This document shows, one piece after another, positions 62,209 through 64,000 of a DNA stretch of 64,000 bases. Source of the stretch: Microlunatus panaciterrae. GTDB taxonomy: Bacteria > Actinomycetota > Actinomycetes > Propionibacteriales > Propionibacteriaceae. Within the stretch, counting starts at the first letter, position 1. Every line of letters begins with the position of its first letter. Below the pieces are notes generated by a model, which was not told where the DNA came from, made no database searches, and saw only the letters and a list, made by a program, of their open reading frames with translations. Made by a program: the position numbers and the translations under genes. The stretch covers positions 3,410,001 through 3,474,000 of the forward strand of contig NZ_JAFBCF010000001.1 of NCBI RefSeq assembly GCF_016907535.1, given 5' to 3'.

Positions 62209-62251
62209 GACGTCAATGTTCTCGGATCGAGTTTCTCGAAAGGCTGCGCGC

Positions 62252-63223
62252 ATGCACGTACACCTCTACGCCTGGATCATCACCGTTGTCGTGATGATCG
62301 CGGTTCTCGCCATCGACGTCTTCATCATCGGACGCCGCCCGCATGAGCCGTCGATGAAGGAAGCCGGACTGTTCATCGGGATCTTCGTCAGCCTGGCGGT
62401 CCTCTTCGGCTTCGGGGTATGGGCCATCTCGGGTGCACGCTATGCCGGGGAGTTCTTCGCCGGCTGGCTGACCGAGTACAGCCTGTCGATCGACAACCTG
62501 TTCATCTTCGTCATCATCATGACCAAGCTCAAGGTGCCCAGGCACCTGCAGCAGTTCGCGCTGATGGTGGGCATCATCCTCGCCCTCGTCATGCGCGGCA
62601 TCTTCATCGCTGTCGGCGCGGCGGCCATCGACCGGTTCAGCTGGGTGTTCTTCCTGTTCGGCGCCTTCCTGCTCTACACCGCCGTCAAGCTGGTGCTGGA
62701 CTACCTCAAGGAGGAGGACGAGGAGGCGCCGGAGAACCCGGCCATGCGCTATGTGAAGAAGCACTTCAAGTCCACCGATGACTTCCGCGGTACCCGACTG
62801 ACCGTGCTGCAGGACGGTCATCGGTTGATCACCCCGATGCTGTTCGTGATCATCGCGCTCGGCAGCACCGACCTGTTGTTCGCGCTCGACTCGATCCCGG
62901 CGATCTACGGTCTGACCCAGGAGCCGTACCTGGTGTTCACCGCCAACGTCTTCGCCCTGATGGGGCTGCGGCAGCTGTACTTCCTGATCGGCGGCCTGCT
63001 CCGCCGGCTCGTCTACCTGTCGATCGGACTGTCGGTCATCCTGGCCTTCATCGGGCTCAAGCTCGTGCTGCACGCTCTGCACGAATACCACGTGGTCGAC
63101 TTCGAGGTGCCGATCTGGCTCTCACTGACGTTCATTATCGTCACCCTCACCATCACCACAGTGGCAAGCCTGGTCAAGTCCAGCAACGAGGAGAACGCCA
63201 AGGCGGCCGAGGAGCTGCTCTAG
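62252..63223 (+). CDS. terC: TerC-family manganese exporter
   Basis: A 323-residue protein with about nine helices. TEYSLSIDNLFIFVII and STDLLFALDSIPAIYGL hold the paired acidic residues of the TerC family. TerC/Alx proteins export Mn2+, which fits the manganese riboswitch upstream. ATG 62252 follows GAAAGG; ATG 62216 in the same frame lies 8 bases after the aptamer and has no ribosome site. Confidence 0.9.
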   Translation: MHVHLYAWIITVVVMIAVLAIDVFIIGRRPHEPSMKEAGLFIGIFVSLAVLFGFGVWAISGARYAGEFFAGWLTEYSLSIDNLFIFVIIMTKLKVPRHLQQFALMVGIILALVMRGIFIAVGAAAIDRFSWVFFLFGAFLLYTAVKLVLDYLKEEDEEAPENPAMRYVKKHFKSTDDFRGTRLTVLQDGHRLITPMLFVIIALGSTDLLFALDSIPAIYGLTQEPYLVFTANVFALMGLRQLYFLIGGLLRRLVYLSIGLSVILAFIGLKLVLHALHEYHVVDFEVPIWLSLTFIIVTLTITTVASLVKSSNEENAKAAEELL

Positions 63224-63233
63224 CTCGAAGGCA

Positions 63234-63274
63234 CAACGGCCCCCGACCGCCAAGCAGGCGGACGGAGGCCGTTG
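63234..63274. terminator. bidirectional terminator between terC and lon
   Basis: CAACGGCC (63234-63241) and GGCCGTTG (63267-63274) are perfect complements, and an inner CCGCC/GGCGG pairing is possible. It lies between convergent genes. Confidence 0.7.
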
Positions 63275-63282
63275 AGCAGGGG

Positions 63283-64000
63283 TCAGGCCGCGCTGTGCCG
63301 CACCGGCTCGGTGCCGGTCAGCTCACCCTCGATCGCGTTCGCGAGCAGGTCGGCCACATCACTCACCGGCCGGACGTCGATGGCCGCGAGCACCTCGGCG
63401 GGTACGTCGTCCAGGTCCGGCTCGTTCCGCTGGGGGACGAAGACCGTGGTCAGCCCGGCCCGCTGGGCGGCCAACAGCTTCTGCTTGACGCCGCCGATCG
63501 GCAGCACCCGCCCGTTCAGCGTCACCTCCCCGGTCATCCCGACGTCGGAGCGCACCGGGCGGCCGAGAGCCATCGACGTCAGGGCGGTCACCATCGTGAC
63601 ACCCGCCGACGGACCATCCTTGGGCACCGCACCCGCGGGGACGTGGATGTGGATGTTGCTGTCCAGGATCTCCGGCCGGGTGATGCCCAGCGCAACGGCG
63701 TGCGCCCGGACGTAGGACAGCGCGATCTGGGCCGACTCCTTCATCACGTCGCCGAGCTGACCGGTCAGGGTCAGCCCACCCTTGCCCTCCACCGCGTTCG
63801 CCTCGATGAAGAGCACGTCACCGCCGAGGCCGGTCACGGCGAGGCCGGTGGCCACACCGGGCACTGAGGTGCGTTCGTGAGCCTCGGAGGTGAACCGGGG
63901 CCGGCCCAGGTAGTCGCGCAGGTTGGCCAGGTCGATCACCACCCGGTCCGGGCGCGAGTCTCCCGTCGGCGCCGGCAGCCCCACCAGCCGGGTGGTGGCC
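63283..64000 (-). CDS. lon: ATP-dependent protease Lon, 5' part outside window
   Basis: The frame is open to the window edge and covers only the C-terminal proteolytic domain of about 239 residues. GPSAGVTMV in PKDGPSAGV holds the catalytic Ser and GGVKQKLLAA the catalytic Lys. ATPase and N-terminal domains are beyond the window. A TGA stop at 63285-63283 follows EPVRHSAA. Confidence 0.94.
   Translation of the reverse strand, partial: ATTRLVGLPAPTGDSRPDRVVIDLANLRDYLGRPRFTSEAHERTSVPGVATGLAVTGLGGDVLFIEANAVEGKGGLTLTGQLGDVMKESAQIALSYVRAHAVALGITRPEILDSNIHIHVPAGAVPKDGPSAGVTMVTALTSMALGRPVRSDVGMTGEVTLNGRVLPIGGVKQKLLAAQRAGLTTVFVPQRNEPDLDDVPAEVLAAIDVRPVSDVADLLANAIEGELTGTEPVRHSAA

Overview
The window is a chromosomal segment from a high-GC actinobacterium. 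The base composition is strongly GC-rich, GTG and TTG starts are frequent, and several gene orders are typical of Actinomycetota: metF/idsA near moxR-DUF58-tgpA, then mraZ and the division and cell wall (dcw) cluster ending in sepF-yggT-divIVA, and pyk...pdtaR...polA-rpsA-coaE...uvrB. The overall gene order and the DNPR-type MurE suggest a member of the Propionibacteriales, for example a Microlunatus-like organism. That placement is inference, not a database match. No plasmid, prophage, insertion sequence or CRISPR array is visible.

Region 1 (1-9964) holds a leftward operon of a prenyl diphosphate synthase (idsA), an ankyrin-repeat protein and a MalY/PatB aminotransferase. metF diverges from it. 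A HelD-type RNA polymerase recycling ATPase converges on metF with a 50-base tail-to-tail overlap. Next come an FAD oxidoreductase carrying an in-frame 21-bp repeat array, a divergent adenosine kinase, a perfect long inverted repeat and a PIG-L deacetylase.

Region 2 (9989-16985) is an SOS mutagenesis operon. A consensus LexA box and a long, potentially pseudoknotted leader precede a small DUF6504-like protein, a SAV_6107-type HEPN protein, error-prone DnaE2, a SAM methyltransferase and DinB.

Region 3 (17057-43383) is the envelope and division block. It holds DUF3040, the leftward moxR-DUF58-tgpA set, and a tandem MraZ operator before mraZ. An mraW-type RNA motif follows, then rsmH-ftsL-ftsI-murE-murF-mraY-murD-ftsW-murG-murC-ftsQ, ftsZ, sepF, yggT, divIVA, a TraR/DksA-like zinc protein, lspA and an rluD-type pseudouridine synthase. 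Most dcw genes overlap by 4 bases, so they are probably translationally coupled. They make lipid II and assemble the septum.

Region 4 (43442-64000) is mixed housekeeping. It holds pyruvate kinase, tRNA-Leu(CAA), the ANTAR regulator PdtaR, a branched-chain amino acid ABC transporter (livJHMGF), a hotdog thioesterase, polA, rpsA, coaE, a PrsW-like membrane protein with zinc ribbons at both ends, a Pro/Gly-rich anchored protein, uvrB, a Mn-riboswitch-controlled terC and the 3' part of lon.

Three themes recur. First, many genes have a TANNNT or similar -10 hexamer ending 7-8 bases before the start codon, the arrangement expected of leaderless mRNAs. Second, at least six unrelated genes carry short in-frame tandem repeats (15, 18, 21 or 24 bp) that build low-complexity tails or insertions. 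Third, structured RNA leaders precede the SOS operon, rsmH, rpsA and terC.
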